From Pseudoselenomonas ruminantium (GTDB taxonomy: Bacteria > Bacillota > Negativicutes > Selenomonadales > Selenomonadaceae), in the NCBI GenBank assembly GCA_002373045.1, contig DFHU01000021.1, positions 1 to 5,847 of the forward strand: DNA of 5,847 nt, written 5' to 3'. The position numbers and the translations under genes were made by a program. Shown here in pieces: positions 1-5,847 of this stretch. The first letter of the stretch is position 1. Each line of letters starts with the position of its first letter. Below the pieces are notes generated by a model. The model was given only the letters and a program-made list of their open reading frames with translations, did not search any database and had not been told where the DNA came from.

Positions 1-165
1 GATAACCGGCTCAGCCATGTTATCCGCAATGAGGATTTTGTGGGACTCGGAAATACGGGCGTTTATATCCTGCTGCCGGATGCGAATCCGGAGGTCACGG
101 CTATGGTTCAGAAGCGTCTGCAGGGCGCCGGGGTGATAGCGTCTGTTTGTGAGGCGGTGGACTGA
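1..165 (+). CDS. pelD: PelD, C-terminal fragment: degenerate GGDEF domain with c-di-GMP I-site
   Basis: The reading frame is open from the first base to a TGA at 163-165 and gives the last 54 residues of a protein that begins left of the window. It aligns by eye with the middle and end of a GGDEF fold. IRNEDFVG matches the usual lRetDlva stretch and so contains an RxxD I-site (Arg at 25-27, Asp at 34-36). The position of the GGDEF loop is occupied by GNTGV (49-63), and the following strand is VYILLPD. A conserved I-site beside a ruined active site is the hallmark of PelD, the inner-membrane cyclic-di-GMP receptor that switches on Pel synthesis; it should bind the messenger and not make it. 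The N-terminal membrane helices and GAF domain expected of PelD are outside the window. Position directly before pelE supports the call. A different degenerate GGDEF protein is the only serious alternative. Confidence 0.87.
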   Translation, partial: DNRLSHVIRNEDFVGLGNTGVYILLPDANPEVTAMVQKRLQGAGVIASVCEAVD

Positions 166-1073
166 TGGATTTTTATGCACTTTTTTTGCTGCATGTTGTG
201 CTGACGCTGGGGTATTTTCTCGTGAACCTGCGGCGCCAAAACCGCCTGCATGTAGTTACGGAAACCATTATTGTCTTTGTCATCCCGTTTTTGGGCCTGC
301 TTTTGATGCTGGGATACCGCCTGAGCTGTTATTTGCTGGATTTGGGCGACGGGCATCAGCCGGAGTTTGAAAAAGAGGCAAAAGCGTTTTTCCGGGGAAC
401 GCAGCTGGATGAAGATATTATTCCCCTGAATGATGCTTTTTTGGTGGATGATGTGCAGAAAAAGCGGCATTATTTCACCGATGCCATCAAGCAGGCTGTC
501 GTGGATAATGAAAACATTCTGCAGATGGCCATGCACGACAGGGACAGGGAAATTGCCTATTATGCGGTAGCTATGCTCACTTCGCGCATGGAAAAACTGG
601 AAAATGAGCTGTTTGCCAAGGAAAACGTGATTGTCAGCGGGGAAGGCGAGGAAAATATTTCCCTGTTGGAAGAATATACCCAAATGCTGAAAAGCTATCT
701 GGAGCAGAAAAAATTTATCGACCATGTGACTTATCGGAAAAAACAGGGAGACTATATTGGTCTGCTGGATTATCTGAAAAAGGCATGTCCGGACAAACTG
801 GAATACTATACCGAGGAAATCGGGCAGCTGCTGCTGACGGAAAATTTTGCTGAGGCGGAGCTTGTCTGTGCGGAACTGAAGGAACATTTCCCGCAGCGCG
901 AGGAAAGCTATATGATGTATATCAAGCTCTATCAGGCTTGGCGCAAGCCGAAAAAATTGCAGCAGAAAATCCGGGAATTAAAAGCCTGTCCGATTGAACT
1001 GTCCGGGGAGGCGCTAAAGGCCATCCGCTACTGGGACGGGGATATAAACAGGGGGGCGGCAGTGCATGGATAA
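165..1073 (+). CDS. pelE: PelE, membrane-anchored TPR-like Pel synthase subunit
   Basis: A 302-residue protein. Two hydrophobic helices lie at about residues 4-20 and 33-57, separated by a short basic turn (NLRRQNR). A long charged, helix-rich soluble part follows. Residues about 126-150 (RDREIAYYAVAML, then an acidic/basic helix) and 165-275 consist of paired amphipathic helices of TPR-like character, for example the GDYIGLLDYLKKA and ENFAEAELVCAELKE repeats. Two N-terminal helices followed by TPR-like repeats is the known design of PelE, which in Pseudomonas works with PelD and PelG in the inner-membrane Pel complex. Sequence conservation of PelE is weak, so the call leans on architecture and on the place between pelD and the deacetylase. 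The ATG overlaps the pelD stop in TGATG, with a purine-rich GAGG at 151-154 upstream, pointing to translational coupling. The C-terminal end overlaps the next gene by 8 bases. Confidence 0.82.
   Translation: MDFYALFLLHVVLTLGYFLVNLRRQNRLHVVTETIIVFVIPFLGLLLMLGYRLSCYLLDLGDGHQPEFEKEAKAFFRGTQLDEDIIPLNDAFLVDDVQKKRHYFTDAIKQAVVDNENILQMAMHDRDREIAYYAVAMLTSRMEKLENELFAKENVIVSGEGEENISLLEEYTQMLKSYLEQKKFIDHVTYRKKQGDYIGLLDYLKKACPDKLEYYTEEIGQLLLTENFAEAELVCAELKEHFPQREESYMMYIKLYQAWRKPKKLQQKIRELKACPIELSGEALKAIRYWDGDINRGAAVHG
1050..1056 (+). promoter_or_regulatory. Ribosome binding site of the deacetylase gene, inside pelE
   Basis: AGGGGGG lies 9 bases before the ATG at 1066 and inside the last codons of pelE. 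It supports that start codon over later in-frame candidates. The pelE stop (1071-1073) falls just after the start, so ribosomes finishing pelE can reinitiate here. Confidence 0.6.
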
Positions 1074-2889
1074 ACGCGGAATTGCGGGCATAATCGCCTT
1101 TGTTATTTTATTGGGCTGTTTTTTTCAGTTCACCCGTATGGATGGCTTTTTGAAGCTGGACAGTGTAAAAAATCTGGTCAATGTGCCGAGGATTTTGGAC
1201 AAGAAAGGTGATTGGGACCAGTCGCGGGACAGTTTTCTTATCCTCTATGACGCCAGAGATGTGGCCAGTGTTTTTGCCGAACATCGTCTGTCCAGGCTGA
1301 TTGCCCAACAGAAAAAAAGCTCATATTCCGCTAAAATCGGTGATGAAAGTGTTGAGATAAACGACAATTACCGTGGCGTATTGGTGGTAACCGGAGAGTT
1401 AAACCGGGTAGCTGCGCTGGATAAAGTCCGTTCCTATGTGGAAAATGGCGGTACGGCGGCACTGCTCATTGCTCCTGAGGCGGCTGGTGCGCCCAGTCAG
1501 GATTTTTTGCGGGCGGCGGGGATAGCTGAACTGGGGGGCAATGCTAACGTCAAGGGGATAAAACTGCGAACGGACTTCCTTTTTGGCGGCAAGGGCTTTT
1601 CTTTTGGTGAAGATTCGGCCTATAATACCAGCGGCAGCAAGGTCGAGCTGGTTTCGGATGCGCTGGTGCATATCGCCGGTATAGATGATACGCCATTATT
1701 ATGGGAACATCCGGCCGGCAAGGGAAAGTTTTTGGTGTATAATGGCGTTGTGCGGGATGACAAGACCAATATCGGCATCCTTACTGCCGTGCTGGCGCAT
1801 TGCGGTACGGAAACATTGTATCCCGTTTTGGGAACAAAGGTATTCTATATTGATGACTTTCCCTCGCCTGTACCGGAGGGGATTAATCCCCGCATTTACG
1901 ATGAACTGCATATGACCACGGAGGACTTTTACCGCTACCGCTGGTGGCCTTATATGCAGCAGGTTGCCAAGGATTTTGACCTGAAGTACACGGGGCTGAT
2001 TATCGAAAGCTACGGTGATGTGGTCAAGGCGCCGTTTCCGGCTCCAGCTGGACGGCGGGCAAGGGATAATTTTATCGTCTATGGGCGGGAACTTTTGAAT
2101 ATGGGCGGTGAATTAGGCCTGCATGGTTATAATCATCAGCCGTTGGCGCCTGCTGGCTATAACGAGGAGGAACTGGATTATGTTCCCTGGGGCTCCAAGC
2201 AGGATATGGTGGAGTCTTTACAGGAACTGCGCCGCTATATTGAGGCATCTTATCCGGATTATGCCATGCGCACCTATGTGCCGCCTTCGGATATTTTAAG
2301 CCCTGAGGGACGGGAAGCCATTCTGGAGGTTTTTCCTGAGGTGAAGATTTTTTCTTCACTCTATGACGGCCCGGCAGAAGCGATGGCCTATATTCAGAAT
2401 TATGAACGCAAGGATGATGGCACATACGAACTGCCCCGTACATCGGCAGGTTACCATCCCAAGCGGCAGAATATGTATGAGCAAATCAGTATGCTGAATT
2501 ATATTGGCAATTTCTCGCACTTTGTTCATCCTGATGAATTGTTTTATGAAGAAAGTAAGGACTACAGCTGGGGTGAGATGGAACAGGGACTAAAGGATTT
2601 TTTGACGGAAATCAACAGTCGTTTTCCATTCCTGCGGGCGGTGACCAATGTGGAACTGATGAATTATTTTGCGGATTATCTGGATATGGATTATCAGGTG
2701 GAGCGTGAGCCGGATAAAATGACCCTCACGACGCAGAATAATCGCCAGCCGCTGCGGTTTATCCTGCGGCAAAGCCGGGAGATTGCAGAAGTCAGCGGTG
2801 GTACTTATCAGAAAGTCGGAGAGGATGCTTACCTTATCGAGACGGGGGCAGGCACCACGGTGATAAAATGGAAGGAGCCGGAAAAGTGA
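1066..2889 (+). CDS. PelA-type polysaccharide deacetylase (DUF2194, PelA_DA), membrane anchored
   Basis: A 607-residue protein predicted to act outside the cytoplasmic membrane. Residues 5-22 form a single hydrophobic anchor or signal. Residues about 54-240 look like a Rossmann/amidotransferase-like domain (alternating strands such as SFLILYD, GVLVVTG, AALLIAP and KFLVYNG). From about 255 a NodB-like carbohydrate esterase fold follows: VFYIDDFPSP gives the metal-binding DD pair (D263, D264), LHGYNH gives the HxxxH motif (H353, H357), TYVPPS (403-408) is the motif-3 region, and SHFVHPDE (H488) the later histidine motif. A beta-rich tail of about 60 residues closes the protein. Known relatives remove N-acetyl groups from Pel, making it cationic. 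P. aeruginosa PelA is much longer because it also carries an N-terminal glycoside hydrolase; no such domain is present here, as in the Bacillus cereus PelA_DA form. Deacetylase activity is inferred from motifs; the family call is firm from motifs plus operon context. Confidence 0.85.
   Translation: MDKRGIAGIIAFVILLGCFFQFTRMDGFLKLDSVKNLVNVPRILDKKGDWDQSRDSFLILYDARDVASVFAEHRLSRLIAQQKKSSYSAKIGDESVEINDNYRGVLVVTGELNRVAALDKVRSYVENGGTAALLIAPEAAGAPSQDFLRAAGIAELGGNANVKGIKLRTDFLFGGKGFSFGEDSAYNTSGSKVELVSDALVHIAGIDDTPLLWEHPAGKGKFLVYNGVVRDDKTNIGILTAVLAHCGTETLYPVLGTKVFYIDDFPSPVPEGINPRIYDELHMTTEDFYRYRWWPYMQQVAKDFDLKYTGLIIESYGDVVKAPFPAPAGRRARDNFIVYGRELLNMGGELGLHGYNHQPLAPAGYNEEELDYVPWGSKQDMVESLQELRRYIEASYPDYAMRTYVPPSDILSPEGREAILEVFPEVKIFSSLYDGPAEAMAYIQNYERKDDGTYELPRTSAGYHPKRQNMYEQISMLNYIGNFSHFVHPDELFYEESKDYSWGEMEQGLKDFLTEINSRFPFLRAVTNVELMNYFADYLDMDYQVEREPDKMTLTTQNNRQPLRFILRQSREIAEVSGGTYQKVGEDAYLIETGAGTTVIKWKEPEK
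2872..2877 (+). promoter_or_regulatory. Ribosome binding site that decides the pelF start
   Basis: AAGGAG lies 8 bases before the GTG at 2886, an ideal spacing. The earlier in-frame ATG at 2868 sits immediately in front of this site, so the site cannot serve that ATG. No comparable purine-rich stretch lies at the right distance before 2868. Confidence 0.75.
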
Positions 2890-4310
2890 GAATATGTTTA
2901 CTGACGGAAGGCTCATATCCCTATGTGGTAGGCGGCGTTTCTTCATGGTGCCAGATGCTGATTCAGGGGCTTCCCCAGCATGAGTTTTTTATCTATTCCA
3001 TAGGGGCAGAAGCCAAAGACCGCGGTGCCTTTAAGTACAAATTTCCGCCGAACCTGAAAGGCGTGCAGGAAGAATTTTTGGACGAGATACTCAATCAGTA
3101 TTCCGGCGGCATGCGGGAAAATATCCTGACGGCAGAAGAACGGGAGGCCATCTATGAACTGGTTATTGGCGGCAGACCGCTGGATATTCGGAAGCTGGCT
3201 TCCATTTTCCGTGACCGCCGCCGCTTTGCCAGCTCTTTGGATATTTTTATGTCCAGTGACTTTTTCGATGTGATTCAGCGGGTTTACATGGAAAAATACA
3301 GTTATCTGCCGTTTACGGATTTTTTTTGGACTATGCGCTCCATGCTGCTGCCGCTTTTGTATCTTTTGCAGCAGGATTTGCCTCAGGCCGATGTGTACCA
3401 TAGTGTTGCCACAGGCTATTGCGGTGTGATTGGCGCGATGGCGGCAGAGATTTACCATAAGCCTTTTATCATCACGGAACATGGCATTTATTCCCGTGAG
3501 CGGGAAGTGGAGATTATCAAGAGTGACTGGGCAAAGGGGGATTTTAAGGCCGTCTGGATTCAGTATTTTTATAATCTGGCTAAACTGTCCTATGCAACTG
3601 CGGATCGGGTATATACGCTGTTTGAGCACAATGCGGAGATTGAGCAGGATTTGGGCTGTGACCCGCAAAAGATTGGCATAGTGCCCAACGGTGTACACAT
3701 GGAGCGCTTTGCCGATATCGGTGAGCTGCAGAAACATGACGGCCCCTTAACCGTTGGTGCGGTGGTTCGAGTGGTGCCTATCAAGGATATTGTGACGCTT
3801 CTGCGTGCCTTCTTTTTGTTTAAGGAGGAATTTCCTGATGCTCGCTTGGTGGTTATGGGGGGCTATGATGAGGATAAGGAATATTTTGAGCTGTGCAAGC
3901 AGACGGTATCCATGCTGGGGCTTACCAATGTGGAATTTACCGGTTCGGTAAATGTGGCAGAATATCTGCCGCAGATGGATTTCATGATGCTTTCGAGTAT
4001 CAGCGAGGGGCAGCCTTTGGCTGTATTGGAAGGGTTTGCTGCGCACCGTCCCTTTGTGACCACGAATGTAGGCTGCTGCTGGGAACTTATCTATGGCGAC
4101 AGCAATGATGATTTAGGCGAGGCCGGTGCTGTGGTGGCACCTATGGATTTTGAAGCAATGGCTCAGGAAATGATACGTCTGGGCAAGGATTTTGAACTGC
4201 GGCGGAAAATGGGCAATATCGGCTATGAACGCACGAAACGCGGTTATACCTATGAACATTTTATTGACCGCTACCGGGAGATTTATCAGGCGTATGTGCA
4301 GGAGGCATAA
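2886..4310 (+). CDS. pelF: PelF, GT4-family Pel glycosyltransferase
   Basis: A 474-residue cytosolic GT-B enzyme of family GT4, the polymerase candidate of the Pel complex. The N-terminus LLTEGSYPYVVGGVSSW is the PelF signature, including the Gly-Gly loop of the first Rossmann domain. Residues 198-207 (EHGIYSRERE) match the characteristic acceptor-side block of PelF proteins. VPNGVH (266-271) begins the nucleotide-binding domain, VVRVVPIKD supplies the basic pair R295 and K300, and SEGQPLAVLE gives the GT4 EX7E motif with E374 and E382. PelF is reported to use UDP-activated sugars; the exact donor cannot be read from this sequence. The start chosen is GTG 2886, which overlaps the preceding stop as GTGA and has AAGGAG 8 bases upstream. 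An ATG at 2868 would add only MEGAGK and has no good ribosome binding site. Length is close to the usual PelF size, and no key residue appears missing. Lies 3 bases before pelG. Confidence 0.95.
   Translation: MRICLLTEGSYPYVVGGVSSWCQMLIQGLPQHEFFIYSIGAEAKDRGAFKYKFPPNLKGVQEEFLDEILNQYSGGMRENILTAEEREAIYELVIGGRPLDIRKLASIFRDRRRFASSLDIFMSSDFFDVIQRVYMEKYSYLPFTDFFWTMRSMLLPLLYLLQQDLPQADVYHSVATGYCGVIGAMAAEIYHKPFIITEHGIYSREREVEIIKSDWAKGDFKAVWIQYFYNLAKLSYATADRVYTLFEHNAEIEQDLGCDPQKIGIVPNGVHMERFADIGELQKHDGPLTVGAVVRVVPIKDIVTLLRAFFLFKEEFPDARLVVMGGYDEDKEYFELCKQTVSMLGLTNVEFTGSVNVAEYLPQMDFMMLSSISEGQPLAVLEGFAAHRPFVTTNVGCCWELIYGDSNDDLGEAGAVVAPMDFEAMAQEMIRLGKDFELRRKMGNIGYERTKRGYTYEHFIDRYREIYQAYVQEA
4300..4305 (+). 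promoter_or_regulatory. Ribosome binding site of pelG
   Basis: A perfect AGGAGG inside the last codons of pelF, 8 bases before the GTG at 4314. It fixes the pelG start at a GTG codon, consistent with the conserved PelG N-terminus (AGVGFELKKLF) encoded right after it. Confidence 0.8.
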
Positions 4311-4313
4311 AAA

Positions 4314-5795
4314 GTGGCAGGCGTAGGTTTTGAGTTAAAGAAGTTATTTACGGCCCGCACGGCGGCAGGACACATAAAAGCATATTCGTATTCGGCCATC
4401 ATCACTGCCGGTCCCTTTGCCTTGATGACCAGCATGGTGCTGGCGGTGCAGAGTCTCTTTGCTTATTATGGCATTGAGGGGGAGGCTGCGCAGATTTTTG
4501 TGGCTTCGGTGGTCTATGCCTTTGTGTTCTCCCAGATTTTTTCTGCGGGGTTTATTATGGTATTGACCCGTTATTTGGCAGATTCCCTATCCCTGGGCAG
4601 GTTTGCGGATGCCACAGCGTCTCTGTTTGGCATGGGGGCGATTCTCACGACTTTGGGGGCGGCAGCGGCAGGCATTTTCTTTTGGGATAAGCCTTTGCCG
4701 CTATTGACCAAATGGCTGGGGTATCTCTTTTTTGCTGAACTATTGCTGGCATGGACAGAAAGTGTTTACCTTTCGGCGGTAAAGCGCTATTCGCGGCTGT
4801 TGGTCAGCTATTTAATCGGTGTCTTGTTGAGCATATTTCTGGTCTGGGTATTCTTAACGCATACGAACCTGCTGCCGGAGCAGTCCGGACTTTTGGCCAT
4901 GGATGTTGGCATGGGGCTTATCAATCTGCTCTTTTTGCTGCATATTACCGGCTATTTTGGCATGCCAAAGGGCGGGCAGAACTTTGCGTTCCTGCCTTAT
5001 TTTGAACGGCACTGGCGGCTGTTTTTGACGGCTTCTTTCTATATGCTGGGACTGTTTTTGCCCAATGTCATCATCTGGCATGGCGAGTGGGGCGTGCTGG
5101 TAGGCGGGACTTATCTTTATTCCCCCATTTATGATGTGGTGACGTTCTATGCCTTCCTGTCTATTCTGCCGTTGATGACGATGTTTGTAGTAACGGTGGA
5201 AACGAATTTCTATGAGCGTTATGCCCATTACTTTACTTACATCACCCAAAAGGGAAACTTCCGGGAAATTGACGATGCCCGCAAGGATTTACTGCATACG
5301 CTGTGGTTTGAACTGCGGCATATTATTGAGTTTCAGCTGGTGTTTACGTTGGTGGCTTTGGCGGTTGGCAATTATTTGCTTAGCTGGTCGGGAATTACCT
5401 ATAATCAGGTGAATATGTATAACGTGCTCTTGTTTGGCGCCTTTTTCACCGGACTGTTGCAGCTGGTGTATATTCTGCTGGTTTATTTCGACTATCAAAA
5501 AAGCGTGCTCAGTCTTTCGGCAGTGTTTTTCCTGTCCAATTTGGTTTTGGGATTGTGGGGCTTGTATTTTGGCGGCACTTACAGTTATGGCTTCACCTTT
5601 TTTCTGGCAGCGGCTTTATCCTTTATCTGGGCATTTATCAAGCTGAATCACTTTGCTAAGCGGATAAATTATCTGGTCTTTTGTTCTCAGCCGGTATTTT
5701 ATTCGCCCACCTGCGGGCTTTTGACGAAATTTACGCTTTGGCTTTACGGAGATAAATATGTGAATCTGGAAACAGAAGGAGCAATTTTTAAGTAA
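4314..5795 (+). CDS. pelG: PelG, Pel polysaccharide membrane transporter (MOP superfamily-like)
   Basis: A 493-residue polytopic membrane protein. The N-terminus AGVGFELKKLF followed by a helix starting near SAIITAGPFAL is the conserved opening of PelG. I count twelve hydrophobic segments, at about residues 28-49, 62-84, 101-123, 133-155, 161-182, 193-213, 236-256, 273-296, 336-357, 367-391, 396-419 and 423-443. This matches the 12-14 helix plan of polysaccharide flippases of the MOP superfamily. A charged loop at about 297-335 (TNFYERYAHYF to ARKDLLH) joins helices 8 and 9 and is predicted cytoplasmic, where it could contact PelD, PelE or PelF. About 50 residues after the last helix form a soluble tail. 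In known systems PelG translocates the growing polymer over the inner membrane in complex with PelD and PelE. The start is GTG, directly after pelF, with a perfect Shine-Dalgarno. No truncation or frameshift is visible. Confidence 0.94.
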   Translation: MAGVGFELKKLFTARTAAGHIKAYSYSAIITAGPFALMTSMVLAVQSLFAYYGIEGEAAQIFVASVVYAFVFSQIFSAGFIMVLTRYLADSLSLGRFADATASLFGMGAILTTLGAAAAGIFFWDKPLPLLTKWLGYLFFAELLLAWTESVYLSAVKRYSRLLVSYLIGVLLSIFLVWVFLTHTNLLPEQSGLLAMDVGMGLINLLFLLHITGYFGMPKGGQNFAFLPYFERHWRLFLTASFYMLGLFLPNVIIWHGEWGVLVGGTYLYSPIYDVVTFYAFLSILPLMTMFVVTVETNFYERYAHYFTYITQKGNFREIDDARKDLLHTLWFELRHIIEFQLVFTLVALAVGNYLLSWSGITYNQVNMYNVLLFGAFFTGLLQLVYILLVYFDYQKSVLSLSAVFFLSNLVLGLWGLYFGGTYSYGFTFFLAAALSFIWAFIKLNHFAKRINYLVFCSQPVFYSPTCGLLTKFTLWLYGDKYVNLETEGAIFK

Positions 5796-5804
5796 CTGAT
5801 TTTA

Positions 5805-5833
5805 TAGACAAAAGTGTATATTAGTGGTATGAT
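5805..5833 (+). promoter_or_regulatory. Predicted sigma-70/sigma-A promoter for a downstream gene
   Basis: TAGACA at 5805-5810 (5 of 6 to TTGACA) and TATGAT at 5828-5833 (5 of 6 to TATAAT) are separated by exactly 17 bases. The region is AT-rich and lies just after the pelG stop. Transcription should begin near 5839-5841, which leaves a very short leader before the GGAGGA at 5842-5847. This suggests that the next gene has its own transcription start, independent of the pel operon. Confidence 0.6.
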
Positions 5834-5841
5834 GTGTTTAT

Positions 5842-5847
5842 GGAGGA
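5842..5847 (+). promoter_or_regulatory. Probable ribosome binding site of the next gene (edge of window)
   Basis: GGAGGA at the right edge resembles the ribosome binding sites used inside the operon, so a gene probably starts within about 10 bases beyond the window. An ATG at 5840-5842 overlaps the site and could itself be a start, but this is less likely since it has no purine-rich site upstream. Confidence 0.45.

Noticed and set aside
108..887. Long open frame of 259 codons on the - strand opposite pelE
   Set aside because: It lies antisense to a well-supported gene, its translation is rich in Phe, Gln, His and Ile as expected for the complement of coding sequence, and it shows no recognisable domain or ribosome binding site.
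1051..1056. G6 run before the deacetylase start as a frameshift or slippage element
   Set aside because: It is explained by its role as a Shine-Dalgarno sequence. No second frame continues usefully past the pelE stop, so programmed frameshifting is not supported.
3320..3327. Run of eight T in pelF, a possible phase-variable slippage site
   Set aside because: The run encodes DFFW in frame, the gene is intact, and runs of six to eight T or A are common in this sequence (also 181-187 in pelE). Nothing else suggests phase variation.
2943..3737. Open frame of 264 codons on the - strand inside pelF
   Set aside because: Fully covered by pelF, whose motifs are unmistakable. The reverse translation is low-quality (His/Gln/Ile rich) with no domain; it is a shadow caused by the codon bias of the + strand.
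5817..5822. TATATT as an alternative -10 box upstream of TATGAT
   Set aside because: The matching -35 position (around 5794-5799) does not resemble TTGACA, whereas TAGACA-N17-TATGAT fits well.
1..5847. Search for CRISPR arrays, tRNA or rRNA genes, insertion sequences, inverted or direct repeats
   Set aside because: None seen. Practically the whole window is coding on one strand, and the only non-coding stretch longer than a few bases is the 52 bases at the right end.

Overview
The window holds most of a pel exopolysaccharide operon, read entirely on the + strand. The gene order is pelD (3' end only), pelE, a pelA-type deacetylase gene (DUF2194/PelA_DA), pelF and pelG. This is the compact D-E-A(DA)-F-G arrangement described for Gram-positive Pel clusters such as the one in Bacillus cereus. 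It differs from the pelABCDEFG order of Pseudomonas aeruginosa. Strong AGGAGG-type ribosome binding sites, two GTG starts, medium GC and the operon order all suggest a member of the Firmicutes. A Selenomonas-like Negativicute is a reasonable guess, but the sequence seen here does not fix the genus.

Layout: 1-165 encodes the last 54 residues of PelD, a degenerate GGDEF domain that keeps an RxxD cyclic-di-GMP I-site. 165-1073 is PelE (two membrane helices plus a helical TPR-like region). 1066-2889 is a membrane-anchored polysaccharide deacetylase without the glycoside hydrolase domain of Pseudomonas PelA. 2886-4310 is the GT4 glycosyltransferase PelF, and 4314-5795 is the 12-helix polysaccharide transporter PelG. 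Junctions are extremely tight (overlaps of 1, 8 and 4 bases, then a 3-base gap), so the genes are almost certainly co-transcribed and translationally coupled. After pelG there are 52 bases with no clear terminator. They contain a near-consensus sigma-70/sigma-A promoter and a Shine-Dalgarno sequence for a gene that starts at or beyond the right edge.

Inferred working model: cyclic-di-GMP binds PelD at the inner face of the membrane. PelD, PelE and PelG form the membrane synthase/export complex. PelF polymerises nucleotide-sugar precursors in the cytoplasm, PelG carries the chain across the membrane, and the anchored deacetylase removes acetyl groups outside, giving a cationic, cell-associated biofilm polymer. 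This rests on the known Pel systems; only the gene families, motifs and order are read directly from this sequence. The operon promoter, most of pelD and any accessory genes lie outside the window.
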